Below, in pieces: positions 10,320 to 23,800 of a stretch of 64,000 bases of DNA. Origin of the DNA: Calliopsis andreniformis (taxonomy: Eukaryota > Arthropoda > Insecta > Hymenoptera > Andrenidae); the NCBI RefSeq assembly GCF_051401765.1, contig NW_027480505.1:1364001-1428000 (forward strand), given 5' to 3'. The notes under the pieces are model-generated. The model did no database searches. It saw only the letters and a program-made list of their open reading frames with translations, and was not told the origin of the DNA. The position numbers and the translations under genes were made by a program. Numbering within the stretch: position 1 is the first letter of the stretch; every line of letters begins with the position of its first letter.

Positions 10320-12477
10320 TGCTTCTGGCGTTGACTTCTTAGGCCGTAACTGTTCCATCTGGTGGAACAACGCCCTAGGGTAAAGCGTAGGTTGCCCGGA
10401 AAGTAGAAATGACCATAACTTTCACACTGGTAGCAATTATTCGTTTTATACGATGGAAAAACTGTTCCATTTATTTTGTATTTTGTGCTTCGGGCGTTGA
10501 CTTCTAAGGCCCTAACTATTCGATCTGGTGGAGCAACGCCCTAGATTGAAGCCTAGGTTGCCCGGAACGTAGAAAAGACCATAACTTTTACACTGGTAGC
10601 ATTTATTCGTTTTATACAATGGAAAAACCGTTCTATTTATTTTGTATTTTATGCTTCGGGCGTTGACTTCTAAGGCCCTAGCTATTCGATTTGGTGGAGC
10701 AACGCCCTAGAGTGGAGCCTAGGTTGCCCGGAACGTGGAAATGACCATAACTTTCACACTGGTTTCTATTATTCGTTTTATACGATGGAAAAACTGTTAT
10801 ATTTATATTGTATTTTATGCTTCTGGCGTTGGCTTCTCAGGCCCTAACTATTCGATCTGGTGGAACAACACCCTAGAGTGAAGCCTAGGTTGCCTGGAAC
10901 GTAGAAATGAGCATCACTTTCACACGGGTTGCAATTATTCCTGTTATAGGATGGAAAGACTGTTGTATTTTTATTGTATTTTATGCTTCACGCGTTGACT
11001 TCTGAGGCCGTAGCTATTCGATGTGGTGGATGGACACCATAGAGTGAAGCCTAGGTTGCCCGGAACGTAGAAATGTCCATATCTTTCACACTGTTTGCAA
11101 TTATTCATTTTATACGATGGCAATGCTGTTGTATATTTATTGCACTTTATGCTTCGGGCATTGACTCCTATGGACCTAACTATTCAATCTGTTGGAGCAA
11201 CGCCCTTGGGTGAAGCCTAGGTTGCCCGGAACGTAGAAATGACCATAACTTTCACACTGGTTGCAATTATTCGTTTTATACGATGGAAAAGCTATTGTAT
11301 TTATATCGTATTTTATGCTTCTGGCGTTGACTTCTTAGGCCCTAACTATTCCATCTGGTGGAACAACGCCCTAGGGTCAAGCGTAGGTTGCCCGGAAAGT
11401 AGAAATGACCATAACTTTCACACTGGTAGCAATTATTCGTTTTATACGATGGAAAAACTGTTCTATTTATTTTGTATTTTATGCCTCGGGCGTTGACTTC
11501 TAAGGCCCTAACTATTCGATCAGGAGGAGCAACGCCCTAGAGTGAAGCCTAGGTTGCCCGGTACGTAGAAATGACCATCACTTTCAAACTGGTTGCAATT
11601 ATTCGTCTTATACGATGGAAAAGCTGTTGTATTTATATCGTATTTTATGCTTCTGGCGTTGACTTCTTAGGCCCTAACTATTCCATCTGGTGGAACAACG
11701 CCATAGGGTGAAGCCTAGGTTGCCCGGAAAGTAGAAATAACCATAACTTTCGCACTGGTAGCAATTATTCGTTTTATACGATGGAAAAACTGTTCTATTT
11801 ATTTTATATTTTATGCTTCGGGCGTTGACTTCTAAGACCCTAACTATTCGATCTGGTGGAGCAACGCCCTAGAGTGAAGCCTAGGTTGCCCGGTACGTAG
11901 AAATGACCATCACTTTCATACTGGTTGCAATTATTCGTTTTATATGATGGAAAAACTCTTGTATTTATATTGTATTTTATGCTTCTGGCGTTCACTTCTT
12001 AGGCCCTAACTATTCGATCTGGTGGAAGAACGCCCTAGGGTGAAGCCTAGGTTGTCTGGAACGTAGAAATGACCATAACTTTTACACTGGTAGCAATTAT
12101 TCGTTTTATACAATGGAAAAACTGTTCTATTTATTTTGCATTTTATGCTTCGGGCGTTGACTTCTAAGGCCCTAACTGATTGATCTGGAGGAGCAACGCC
12201 CTAGTGTGAAGCCCAGATTGCCCGGAACGTTGAAATGTCCATAACTTTCACTCTGGTTGCTAATATTCGTTTTATACGATGGAAAAACTGTTGGCCTTAT
12301 ATTGTATTTTATTCTTATGGCGTTGAATTCTAAGTCCCTAGCTATTCGATCTGGTGGAGCAACGCCCTAGAGTGAATCCTAGGTTACCCGGAACGTAGAA
12401 ATGACCAGTACTTTCATACTGTTTGCAGTTATTCCTGTTATACGATGGAAAAACATTTGCACCATTATTGTATTTTA
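10320..12477. repeat. P-Q dimers and cassette relatives preceding the left HOR
   Basis: P-Q pairs are found at 10320-10651 and, twice in a row, at 11316-11979 (starts 11316, 11482, 11648 and 11814, exactly 166 bp apart). Between them, 10870-11060 carries the CACACGGGTTGC / TATAGGATGG / CTTCACGCGTTGAC cassette related to HOR m6-m7. That cassette recurs at about 14560 and 19040. The first GATCTGGAGGAGCAACGCC monomer near 12180 recurs at about 17655, and a close variant (GATCTGGACGAGC) lies near 19815. Confidence 0.78.
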
Positions 12478-13472
12478 TGCTTCTGGCGTTGACTTCTAAG
12501 GCCCTAGCTATTCGATTTGGTGGAGCAACGCCATAGAGTGGAGCCTAGATTGCCCGGTACGTAGAAATGACCATTACTTTCACACTGTTTGCAAATATAC
12601 ATTATATACGATGGAAAGTCTGTTGTATTTATGTTGTATTTTATGCTCCTGGCGTTGACTTCTTAGGCCCTAACTATTTGATCTGGTGGAGCACCGCCCT
12701 AGCGTGAAGCCTAGGTTGCCCGGAACGTAGAAATGACCATTCATTTCACACTGGTAGCAATTATTCGTTTTATACGATGGAAAAACTGTTTTATTTATTT
12801 TGTATTTTATGCTTCGGGCGTTGACTTCTAAGGCCATAACTATTCGATCTGGTGGAGCAACGCCCTAGAGTGAAGCCTAGGTTGCGCGGAACGTAGAAAT
12901 GACCATAACTTTCACACTGGTAGCAATTATTCGTTTTATACGATGGAAAGCTGTTTTATTTATTTTGTATTTTATGCTTCGGGCGTTGACTTCTAAGGCC
13001 CTAACTATTCGATCTGGTGGAGCAACGCCCTAGATTGAAGCCTAGGTTGCCCGGAACGTAGAAAAGACCATAACTTTTACACTGGTAGCATTTATTCGTT
13101 TTATACAATGGAAAAACCGTTCTATTTATTTTGTATTTTATGCTTCGGGCGTTGACTTCTAAGGCTCTAACTGTTTGATCTGGTGGAGCAACGCGCTGGA
13201 GTGAAGCCTAGGTTGCCCGGAACGTAGAAATGACCATAACTTTCACACTGGTTTCTATTATTCGTTTTATACGACGGAAAAACTGTTATATTTATATTGT
13301 ATTTTATGCTGCTGGCGTTGACTTCTTAGGCCCGAACTATTCGATCTGGTGCAACAACGCCCTAGAGTGAAGCCTAGGTTGCCTGCAACGTAGAAATGAC
13401 CATAACTTTCACACTGGTTTCTATTATTCGTTTTATACGATGGAAAAACTGTTCTATTTATTTTATATTTTA
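12478..13472. repeat. Left HOR domain, six-monomer unit a-b-c-d-e-f
   Basis: Six distinguishable monomers span 995 bp. Type a (12478) has GTTTGCAAATATACATTATA and GGAAAGTCTG. Type b (12644) has TGCTCCTGGCG and CCATTCATTTCACACTGG. Type c (12810) has TTGCGCGGAACG and a 1-bp loss in GATGGAAAGCTGTTTT. Type d has AGAAAAGACCATAAC and AACCGTTC. Type e has CTGGTTTCTATTATTCG and ACGACGG. Type f has TGCTGCTGGCG and GGTGCAACAACG. Nearly the same order, with the same 1-bp loss in type c, returns at 15797, so the block was copied as a unit. Confidence 0.82.
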
Positions 13473-14136
13473 TGCTTCTGGCGTTGACTTCTAAGGCCCT
13501 AGCTATTCGATTTGGTGCAGCAACGCCCTAGAGTGGAGCCTAGGTTGCCCGGTACGTAGAAATGACCATTACTTTCACACTGTTTGCAAATATACATTAT
13601 ATACGATGGAAAGTCTGTTGTATTTATGTTGTATTTTATGCTCCTGGCGTTGACTTCTTAGGCCCTAACTATTTGATCTGGTGGAGCAACGCCCTAGCGT
13701 GAAGCCTAGGTTGCCCGGAACGTAGAAATGACCATTCATTTCACACTGGTAGCAATTATTCGTTTTATACGATGGAAAAACTGTTTTATTTATTTTGTAT
13801 TTTATGCTTCGGGCGTTGACTTCTAAGGCCCTAACCATTCGATCTGGTGCAACAACGCCCTAGAGTGAAGCCTAGGTTGCCTGCAACGTAGAAATGACCA
13901 TAACTTTCACACTGGTTTCTATTATTCGTTTTATACGATGGAAAAACTGTTATATTTATATTGTATTTTATGCTTCTGGCGTTGACATCTAAGGCCCTAA
14001 CTGTTTGATCTGGTGGAGCAACGCCCTAGATTGAAGCCTAGGCTGCCCGGAAAGTAGAAATAACCATAACTTTCACACTGGTAGCAATTATTCGTTTTAT
14101 ACGATGGAAAAACTGTTCTATTTATTTTATATTTTA
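13473..14136. repeat. Left HOR domain, four-monomer variant
   Basis: This 664-bp unit (exactly 4 x 166) starts with types a and b. An f-like monomer (CTGCAACGTAG) and a monomer with GTTGACATCTAAGG and GAAAGTAGAAATAACC follow, before type a restarts at 14137. It is a shortened version of the preceding order, as expected from unequal exchange. Confidence 0.78.
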
Positions 14137-15796
14137 TGCTTCTGGCGTTGACTTCTAAGGCCCTAGCTATTCGATTTGGTGCAGCAACGCCCTAGAGTGG
14201 AGCCTAGGTTGCCCGGTACGTAGAAATGACCATTACTTTCACACTGTTTGCAAATATACATTATATACGATGGAAAGTCTGTTGTATTTATGTTGTATTT
14301 TATGCTCCTGGCGTTGACTTCTTAGGCCCTAACTATTTGATCTGGTGGAGCAACGCCCTAGAGTGAAGCCTAGGTTGCCCGGAACGTAGAAATGACCATT
14401 CATTTCACACTGGTTGCTATTATTCGTTTTATACGATGGAAAAACTGTTATATTTATATTGAATTTTGATGCTTCTGGGGTTGACTTCTTAGGCCCTAAC
14501 TATTCGATCTGGTGGAACAACACCCTAGAGTGAAGCCTAGGTTGCCTGGAACGTAGAAATGACCATCACTTTCACACGGGTTGCAATTATTCCTGTTATA
14601 CGATGGAAAGACTGTTGTATTTTTATTGTATTTTATGCTTCACGCGTTGACTTCTGAGGCCGTAGCTATTCGATGTGGTGGATGAACGCCATAGAGTGAA
14701 GCCTAGGTTGCCCGGAACGTAGAAATGTCCATATCTTTCACACTGTTTGCAATTATTCATTTTATACGATGGCAATGCTGTTGTATATTTATTGCATTTT
14801 ATGCTTCGGGCATTGACTTCTAAGGACCTAACTATTCAATCTGTTGGAGCAACGCCATTGGGTGAAGCCTAGGTTGCCCGGCACGTAGAAATGACCATAA
14901 ATTTCACACTGGTTGCAATTATTCGTTTTATACGATGGAAAAGCTGTTGTATTTATATCGTATTTTATGCTCCTGGCGTTGACTTCCTAGGCCCTAACTA
15001 TTTGATCTGGTGGAGCACCGCCCTAGCGTGAAGCCTAGGTTGCCCGGAACGTAGAAATGACCATTCATTTCACACTGGTAGCAATTATTCGTTTTATACG
15101 ATGGAAAAACTGTTTTATTTATTTTGTATTTTATGCTTCAGGCGTTGTCTTCTAAGGCCCTAACTATTCGATCTGGTGGAGCAACGCCCTAGAGTGAAGC
15201 CTAGGTTGCGCGGAACGTAGAAAAGACCATAACTTTTACACTGGTAGCATTTATTCGTTTTATACAATGGAAAAACCGTTCTATTTATTTTGTATTTTAT
15301 GCTTCGGGCGTTGACTTCTAAGGCCCTAACTGTTTGATCTGGTGGAGAACGCCCTGCAGTGAAGCCTAGGTTGCCCGGAACGTAGAAATGACCATAACTT
15401 TCACACTGGTTTCTATTATTCGTTTTATACGATGGAAAAACTGTTATATTTATATTGTATTTTATGCTTCTGGCGTTGACTTCTTAGGCCCGAACTATTC
15501 GATCTGGTGCAACAACGCCCTAGAGTGAAGCCTAGGTTGCCTGGAACGTAGAAATGACCATCACTTTCACACTGGTTACAATTATTCGTTTTATACGATG
15601 GAAAAGCTGTTGTATTTATATCGTATTTTATGCTTCTGGCGTTGACTTCTTAGGCCCTAACTATTCCATCTGGTGGAACAACGCCACAGGGTGAAGCCTA
15701 GGTTGCACGGAAAGTAGAAACAACCATAACTTTCACACTGGTAGCTACTATTTGTTTTATACGATGGAAAAACTGTTCTATTTATTTTATATTTTA
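14137..15796. repeat. Left HOR domain, ten-monomer segment
   Basis: The segment is 1660 bp, exactly 10 x 166, from one type-a monomer to the next. It includes a b/e hybrid near 14303 (CCATTCATTTCACACTGG joined to GGTTGCTATTATTCG) with a 1-bp gain at ATTTTGATGC. The CACACGGGTTGC / CTTCACGCGTTGAC / GGATGAACGCC cassette follows at about 14560-14700, then CATTGACTTCTAAGGACC and b, d, e and f types again. The last monomers carry GAAACAACC and GGTAGCTACTATTTG variants. Confidence 0.75.
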
Positions 15797-18285
15797 TGCT
15801 TCGGGCGTTGACTTCTAAGACCCTAACTATTCGATCTGGTGGAGCAACGCCCTAGAGTGGAGCCTAGGTTGCCCGGTACGTAGAAATGACCATTACTTTC
15901 ACACTGTTTGCAAATATACATTATATACGACGGAAAGTCTGTTGTATTTATGTTGTATTTTATGCTCCTGGCGTTGACTTCTTAGGCCCTAACTATTTGA
16001 TCTGGTGGAGCACCGCCCTAGCGTGAAGCCTAGGTTGCCCGGAACGTAGAAATGACCATTCATTTCACACTGGTAGCAATTATTCGTTTTATACGATGGA
16101 AAAACTGTTTTATTTATTTTGTATTTTATGCTTCGGGCGTTGACTTCTAAGGCCCTAACTATTCGATCTGGTGGAGCAACGCCCTAGAGTGAAGCCTAGG
16201 TTGCGCGGAACGTAGAAATGACCATAACTTTCACACTGGTAGCAATTATTCGTTTTATACGATGGAAAGCTGTTTTATTTATTTTGTATTTTATGCTTCG
16301 GGCGTTGACTTCTAAGGCCCTAACTATTCGATCTGGTGGAGCAACGCCCTAGATTGAAGCCTAGGTTGCCCGGAACGTAGAAAAGACCATAACTTTTACA
16401 CTGGTAGCATTTATTCGTTTTATACAATGGAAAAACCGTTCTATTTATTTTGTATTTTATGCTTCGGGCGTTGACTTCTAAGGCCCTAACTGTTTGATCT
16501 GGTGGAGCAACGCCCTGGAGTGAAGCCTAGGTTGCCCGGAACGTAGAAATGACCATAACTTTCACACTGGTTTCTATTATTCGTTTTATACGACGGAAAA
16601 ACTGTTATATTTATATTGTATTTTATGCTGCTGGCGTTGACTTCTTAGGCCCGAACTATTCGATCTGGTGCAACAACGCCCTAGAGTGAAGCCTAGGTTG
16701 CCTGGAACGTAGAAATGACCATAACTTTCACACTGGTTTCTATTATTCGTTTTATACGATGGAAAAACTGTTATATTTATATTGTATTTTATGCTTCTGG
16801 CGTTGACATCTAAGGCCCTAACTGTTTGATCTGGTGGAGCAACGCCCTAGATTGAAGCCTAGGTTGCCCGGAAAGTAGAAATAACCATAACTTTCACACT
16901 GGTAGCAATTATTCGTTTTATACGATGGAAAAACTGTTCTATTTATTTTATATTTTATGCTTCTGGCGTTGACTTCTAAGGCCCTAGCTATTCGATTTGG
17001 TGCAGCAACGCCCTAGAGTGGAGCCTAGGTTGCCCGGTACGTAGAAATGACCATTCATTTCACACTGGTAGCAATTATTCGTTTTATACGATGGAAAAAC
17101 TGTTTTATTTATTTTGTATTTTATGCTTCGGGCGTTGACTTCTAAGGCCCTAACTATTCGATCTGGCGGAGCAACGCCCTAGAGTGAAGCCTAGGTTGCG
17201 CGGAGCGTAGAAATGACGATAACTTTCACCCTGGTAGCAATTATTCGTTTTATATGATGGAAAAACTGTTTTATTTATTTTGTATTTTATGCTTCGGGCG
17301 TTGACTTCTAAGGCCCTAACTGTTCGATCTGGTGGAGCAACGCCCTAGAGTGAAGCCTAGGTTGCCCGGCAAGTAGAAATGACCATAACTTTCACACTGG
17401 TTGCTATCATTCGTTTTATATGATGGATAAACTGTTGTATTTATATTGTGTTTTATGCTTCCGGCGTTCACTTCTTAGGCCCTAACTATTCGATCTGGTG
17501 GAACAACGCCCTAGGGTGAAGCCTAGGTTGCCCGGAACGTAGAAATGACCATAACTTTTACACTGCTAGCATTTATTCGTTTTATACAATGGAAAAGCTG
17601 TTCTATTTATTTTGCATTTTATGCTTCGGGCGTTTACTTCTAAGGCCCTAACTGATTGATCTGGAGGAGCAACGCCCTAGTGTGAAGCCCAGATTGCCCG
17701 GAACGTTGAAATGACCATAACTTTCACTCTGGTTGCTAATATTCGTTTTATACGATGGAAAAACTGTTATATTTATATTGCATTTTATTCTTATGGCGTT
17801 GAATTCTAAGTCCCTAGCTATTCCATCTGGTGGAGCAACGCCCTAGAGCGAAACCTAGGTTACCCGGAAATTAGAAATGACCAGTACTTTAACACTGTTT
17901 GCAGTTATTCCTGTTATACGATGGAAAAACTGTTGCACCTTTATTGTATTTTATGCTTCTGGCGTTGACTTCTAAGGCCCTAACTATTCGATCAGGTGGA
18001 GCAACGCCCTAGAGTGAAGACTAGGTTGCTCGAAATGTAGAAATGACCATAACTTTCACACTGGTTGCAATTATTCATTTTATACGATGGAAAAACTGTT
18101 GGACTTATATTGTATTTTATTCTTATGGCGTTGAATTCTAATTCCCTAGCTATTCGATCTGGTGGAGCAACGCCCTAGAGTGAAACATAGGTTACCCGGA
18201 ACGTAGAAATGACCAGTACTTTCATACTGTTTGCAGTTATTCCTGTTATACGATGGAAAAACCTTTGCGTCTTTATTGTATTTTA
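15797..18285. repeat. Left HOR domain, fifteen-monomer segment with copy of 12478-13472
   Basis: The first six monomers repeat a-b-c-d-e-f of 12478-13472 at an offset of about 3319 bp, including the GATGGAAAGCTGTTTT deletion. The first monomer is a hybrid: its 5' part is Q-like (TGCTTCGGGCG) and its 3' part is type a. An a/b hybrid lies near 16967 (GTGGAGCC then CCATTCATTTCAC). From about 17550 the sequence belongs to a block that recurs 2158 bp (13 monomers) downstream. Confidence 0.75.
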
Positions 18286-20810
18286 TGCTTCTGGCGTTGA
18301 CTTCTAAGGCCCTAGCTATTCGATTTGGTGGAGCAACGCCCTAGAGTGGAGCCTAGGTTGCCCGGTACGTAGAAATGACCATTACTTTCACACTGTTTGC
18401 AAATATACATTATATACGAAGGAAAGTCTGTTGTATTTATGTTGTATTTTATGCTCCTGGCGTTGACTTCTTAGGCCGTAACTATTTGATCTGGTGGAGC
18501 ACCGCCCTAGCGTGAAGCCTAGGTTGCCCGGAACGTAGAAATGACCATTCATTTCACACTGGTAGCAATTATTCGTTTTATACGATGGAAAAACTGTTTT
18601 ATTTATTTTGTATTTTATGCTTCGGGCGTTGACTTCTAAGGCCCTAACTATTCGATCTGGCGGAGCAACGCCCTAGAGTGAAGCCTAGGTTGCGCGGAGC
18701 GTAGAAATGACGATAACTTTCACACTGGTAGCAATTATTCGTTTTATATGATGGAAAAACTGTTTTATTTATTTTGTATTTTATGCTTCTGGCGTTGACA
18801 TCTAAGGCCCTATCTGTTTGATCTGGTGGAGCAACGCCCTAGAGTGAAGCCTAGGTTGCCCGGAACGTAGAAATGACCATAACTTTCACACTGGTTGCTT
18901 TTATTCGTTTTATACGATGGAAAAACTGTTATATTTATATTGCATTTTATGCTTCTGGCGTTGACTTCTTAGGCCCTAACTATTCGATCTGGTGGAACAA
19001 CACCCTAGAGTGAAGCCTAGGTTGCCTGGAACGTAGAAATGACCATCACTTTCACACGGGTTGCAATTATTCCTGTTATAGGATGGAAAGACTGTTGTAT
19101 TTTTATTGTATTTTATGCTTCACGCGTTGACTTCTGAGGCCGTAGCTATTCGATGTGGTGGATGAACGCCATAGAGTGAAGCCTAGGTTGCCCGGAACGT
19201 AGAAATGTCCATATCTTTCACACTGTTTGCAATTATTCATTTTATACAATGGCAATGCTGTTGTATATTTATTGCATTTTATGCTTCGGGCATTGACTTC
19301 TAAGGACCTAACTATTCAATCTGTTGGAGCAACGCCATTGGGTGAAGCCTAGGTTGCCCGGAACGTAGAAATGACCATAAATTTCACACTGGTAGCAATT
19401 ATTCGTTTTATACGATGGAAAAACTGTTTTATTTATTTTGTATTTTATGCTTCGGGCGTTGTCTTCTAAGGCCCTAACTATTCGATCTGGTGGAGCAACG
19501 CCCTAGAGTGAAGCCTAGGTTGCGCGGAACGTAGAAATGACCATAACTTTCACACTGGTAGCAATTATTCGTTTTATACGATGGAAAAACTGTTTCATTT
19601 ATTTTGTATTTTATGCTTCGGGCGTTGACTTCTTAGGCCCTAACTATTCGATCTGGTGGAAGAACGCCCTATGCTGAAGCCTAGGTTGTCCGGAACGTAG
19701 AAATGACCATAACTTTTACACTGGTAGCAATTATTCGTTTTATACAATGGAAAAACCGTTCTATTTATTTTGCATTTTATGCTTCGGGCGTTGACTTCTA
19801 AGGCCCTAACTGATTGATCTGGACGAGCAACGCCCTAGTGTGAAGCCCAGACTGCCCGGAACGTTGAAATGACCATAACTTCCACTCTGGTTGCTAATAA
19901 TCGGTTTATACGATGGAAAAACTGTTATATTTATATTGCATTTTATTCTTATGGCGTTGAATTCTAAGTCCCTAGCTATTCGATCTGGTGGAGCCACGCC
20001 CTAGAGTGAAACCTAGGTTACCCGGAACGTAGAAATGACCAGTACTTTCACACTGTTTGCAGTCATTCCTGTTATACGATGGAAAAACTGTTGCATTTTT
20101 ATTGTATTTTATGCTTCTGGCGTTGACTTCTAAGGCCCTAACTATTCGATCAGGTGGAGCAACGCACTAGAGTGAAGCCTAGGTTGCTCGAAATGTAGAA
20201 ATGACCATAACTTTCACACTGGTTGCAATTATTCATTCTATACGATGGAAAAACTGTTGGACTTATATTGTATTTTATTCTTATGGCGTTGAATTCTCAT
20301 TCCCTAGCTATTCGATCTGGTGGTGCAACGCCCTAGAGTGAAACCTAGGTTACCCGGAACGTAGAAATGACCAGTACTTTCATACTGTTTGCAGTTATTC
20401 CTGTTATACGATGGAAAAACTTTTGCACCTTTATTGTATTTTATGCTTCTGGCATTGACTTCTAAGGCCCTAGCTATTCGATTTGGTGGAGCAACGCCCT
20501 AGAGTGGAGCCTAGGTTGCCCGGTACGTAGAAATGACCATTACTTTCACACTGTTTGCAAATATACATTATATACGATGGAAAGTCTGTTGTATTTATGT
20601 TGTATTTTATGCTCCTGGCGTTGACTTCTTAGGCCCTAACTATTTGATCTGGTGGAGCACCGCCCTAGCGTGAAGCCTAGGTTGCCCGGAACGTAGAAAT
20701 GACCATTCATTTCACACTGGTAGCAATTATTCGTTTTATACGATGGAAAAACTGTTTTATTTATTTTGTATTTTATGCTTCGGGCGTTGACTTCTAAGGC
20801 CCTAACTATT
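18286..20810. repeat. Left HOR domain, thirteen-monomer period and last type-a unit
   Basis: Type-a monomers start at 18286 and 20444, 2158 bp (13 x 166) apart. Roughly 17550-18650 and 19710-20810 are copies at this spacing, sharing ACTGATTGATCTGGA, ATTCTTATGGCGTTGAATTC and GTTGGACTTATATTG. The cassette CACACGGGTTGC / CTTCACGCG / GGATGAACGCC lies at about 19040-19180. The domain ends near 20815, where GGAACAACGCCGTAGAGTG monomers begin. Confidence 0.77.
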
Positions 20811-23800
20811 CGATCTGGTGGAACAACGCCGTAGAGTGAAACCTAGGTTGCCCGGAACGTAGAAATGACCAGTACTATCACACTGGTTGCAAGTTATTCC
20901 TGCTATACGATGGAAAAACTGTTGTATTTTTATTGCATTTTATGCTTCTGGCGTTCACTTCTTAGGCCCTAACTATTCGATCTGGTGGAACGACGCCCTA
21001 GGGTGAAGCCTAGGTTGCTCGGAAAGTAGAAATGACCATAAGTTTCATACTGGTTGCAATTATTCGTTTTATACGATGGAAAAACTGTTGTATTTATATT
21101 GTATTTTATGCTTCTGGCGTGGACTTCTTAGGCCGTAGCTATTCGATGTGGTGGAAGAACGCCATACAGTGTAGCCTAGGTTGCCCGGAACGTAGAAATG
21201 ACCACTACTTTCACACTGTTTGCAATTATTCATTTAATACGATGGAAATGCTGTTGTATTTATATCGTATTTTGTGCTTCGGGCGTTGTCTTCTTAGGCC
21301 CTAACATTTCGATCTGGTGGAGCTGCGCCCGACAGCGAAGCCTAGGTTGCCCGGAACGTAGAAATGACCATAACTTTCACACTGGTTGCAATTATTCGTT
21401 TTATACGATGGAAAAACTTTTGCATTTATATTGCATTTTATGCTTCTGGCGTTGATGTCTAAGGCCGTAGCTACTCGATGTGGTGGAGCAACGCCCTAGA
21501 ATGAACCGTAGGTTGCACGTAACGTAGAAATGAAAATAACTTTTACACTGGTTGCAATTATTCGTTTTATACGATGGAAAAGCTGTTGTATTTATATTGT
21601 GTTTTATGCTTCGGGCGTCGACTTCTAAGGCCCTAACTGCTCGGTCTGGTGGAACAACGCCATAGAGTGCAGCCTGGGTTGCCCGGAACGTAGAAATGAC
21701 CATTACCTTCACACTTGTTGCAACTATTCCTGTTAAACGATGGAAAAACAGTTTTATTTATATTGTACTTTATGCTTCTGGCGTTGACTTCTATGGCCCT
21801 AACTATTGGATCTGGTGGACCAACGCCCTAGAGTGAAGCCTAGCTTGCCCGGATCCTAGAAATGACCATAACTTTCACACTGGTTGCAATTATTCGTTTT
21901 ATACGATGGAAAAACTGTTGCATTTATATTGTATTTTATGCGTCTGGCGTTAATTTCCAAGGCAATAACTATTCGATCAGGTGGAGCAACACCCTGGAGT
22001 GAAGCCTAGGTTGCCCGGAACGTAGGAATGACCATTACCTTCACACTGGTTGCAATTATTCATGCTATACGATGGAGAAACTGTTGTACTTTTATTGTAT
22101 TTTATGCTTCGGGCGTTGACTTGTAAGGCCGGAGCTATTCGATGTGGTGGAGCAACGCCCTAGAGTGAAGCTAAGGTTGCCCGGGACGTAGAAATGGCCA
22201 TCACTTTCACACTGGTTGTAATTATTCCTGTTATACAATGGAAAAGCTGCTGTGTTTTTATTGTATTTTATGCTTCTGGCGTTGACTTCTAAGGCCCAAT
22301 GTATTCGATCTTGTAGAGCAATGCCTCAGAGTTAAGTCTAGGATGCCCGGAACGTAGAAATGGCCATTACTTTCACACTGGTTGCAATTATACGTTTTAT
22401 ACGAAGGAGAAACTGTTGTACATAAATCGTATTTTATACTTCCGGCGTTGACTTCTTACGCCCTAACTATTCGATCTGGTGGAGCAATGCCCTAGAGTGA
22501 AGCGTAGGTTGCCCGGAACGCAGAAATGACCATTAGCTTCACACTGGTTGCAATTATTCCTGTTATACGATGGAAAAGCTATTGGATTTTTGTTCTATTT
22601 TATGCTTCGGTCGTTGACTTCTAAGGCCCTAGCTATTCGATCTGGTGGAGCAACGACCTAGAGTGAAGCCTAGGTTGCCCGAGACGTGGATATGGTCAAT
22701 ACCTTCACACTGGTTGCAACTATTCCAGTTATATGATGGAAAAACTGTTGTATTTTTATTGTATTTTATGCTTCTGGCGTTGACTTCTATGGCCCTAACT
22801 ATTGGATCTGGTGGACCAACGCCCTAGAGTGAAGCCTAGGTTGCCCGGAACGTAGAAATGACCATAACTTTCACACCGGTTGCAATTATTCGTTTTATAC
22901 GATGGAAAAACTGTTGCATTTATATTGTATTTTATGCTTCTGGCGTTGACGTCTAAGGCCGTAGCTACTCGATGTGGTGGAGCAACGCCCTAGAGTGACG
23001 TCAAGGTTGACCGGAACGTAGAAATGACCATTACTTTCACACTGGTTGCTATTATTCGTTTTATACGATGGAAAAGCTGTTGTATTTATATTGTGTTTTA
23101 TGCTTCGGGCGTCGACTTCTAAGGCCCTAACTGCTCGGTCTGGTGGAACAACGCCGTAGAGTGAAGCCTAGGGTGCCCGGAACGTAGAAATGGCCATTAC
23201 TTTCACACAGGTTGCAATTATTAGTTTTATACAATGGAAAAACTGTTGTATCTATATCGTATTTTATGCTTATTGCGTTGACTTCTAAGGCCCTAACTAT
23301 TCGATCTAGTGGAGCAACGCCCTAGAGTGAAGCCTAGGTTGCCCGGGAAGTAGAAATGACCATAACTTTCACACTGGTTGCTATTATTCGTTTTATACGA
23401 TGGAAAAGCTGTTATATTTATATTGAATTTTATGCTTCTGGCATTGAATTCTAAGTCCCTAGCCATCCCATCTGGTAGGGCAACACCCTAGAGTGAAGCC
23501 TAGGTTGCCCGGAACGTAGAAGTGGCCATTACTTCCACACTGTTTGCAAATATACATTATATACGATGGAAAATCTGTTGTACTTATGTTGTAATTTATG
23601 CTACTGGCGTTGACTCCTTAGGCCCTAAATATTTGATCTGGTGGAGCACTGCCCTAGAGTGAAGCCTAGGTTGCCGGGAACGTAGAACATACCATTACCT
23701 TCACACTGGTTGCAATTATTCCTCTTATACGATGGAAAAACTGTTGTACTTATATTGTATTTTATGCTTCGGGCGTTGACTTGTAAGGCCCTAACTATTC

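Noticed and set aside
12591..12620. CAAATATACATTATATACG variant as a replication origin or a binding site
   Set aside because: It is simply an AT-rich monomer variant found in type-a and R-type monomers (about 17 places). There is no associated structure beyond the monomer itself.
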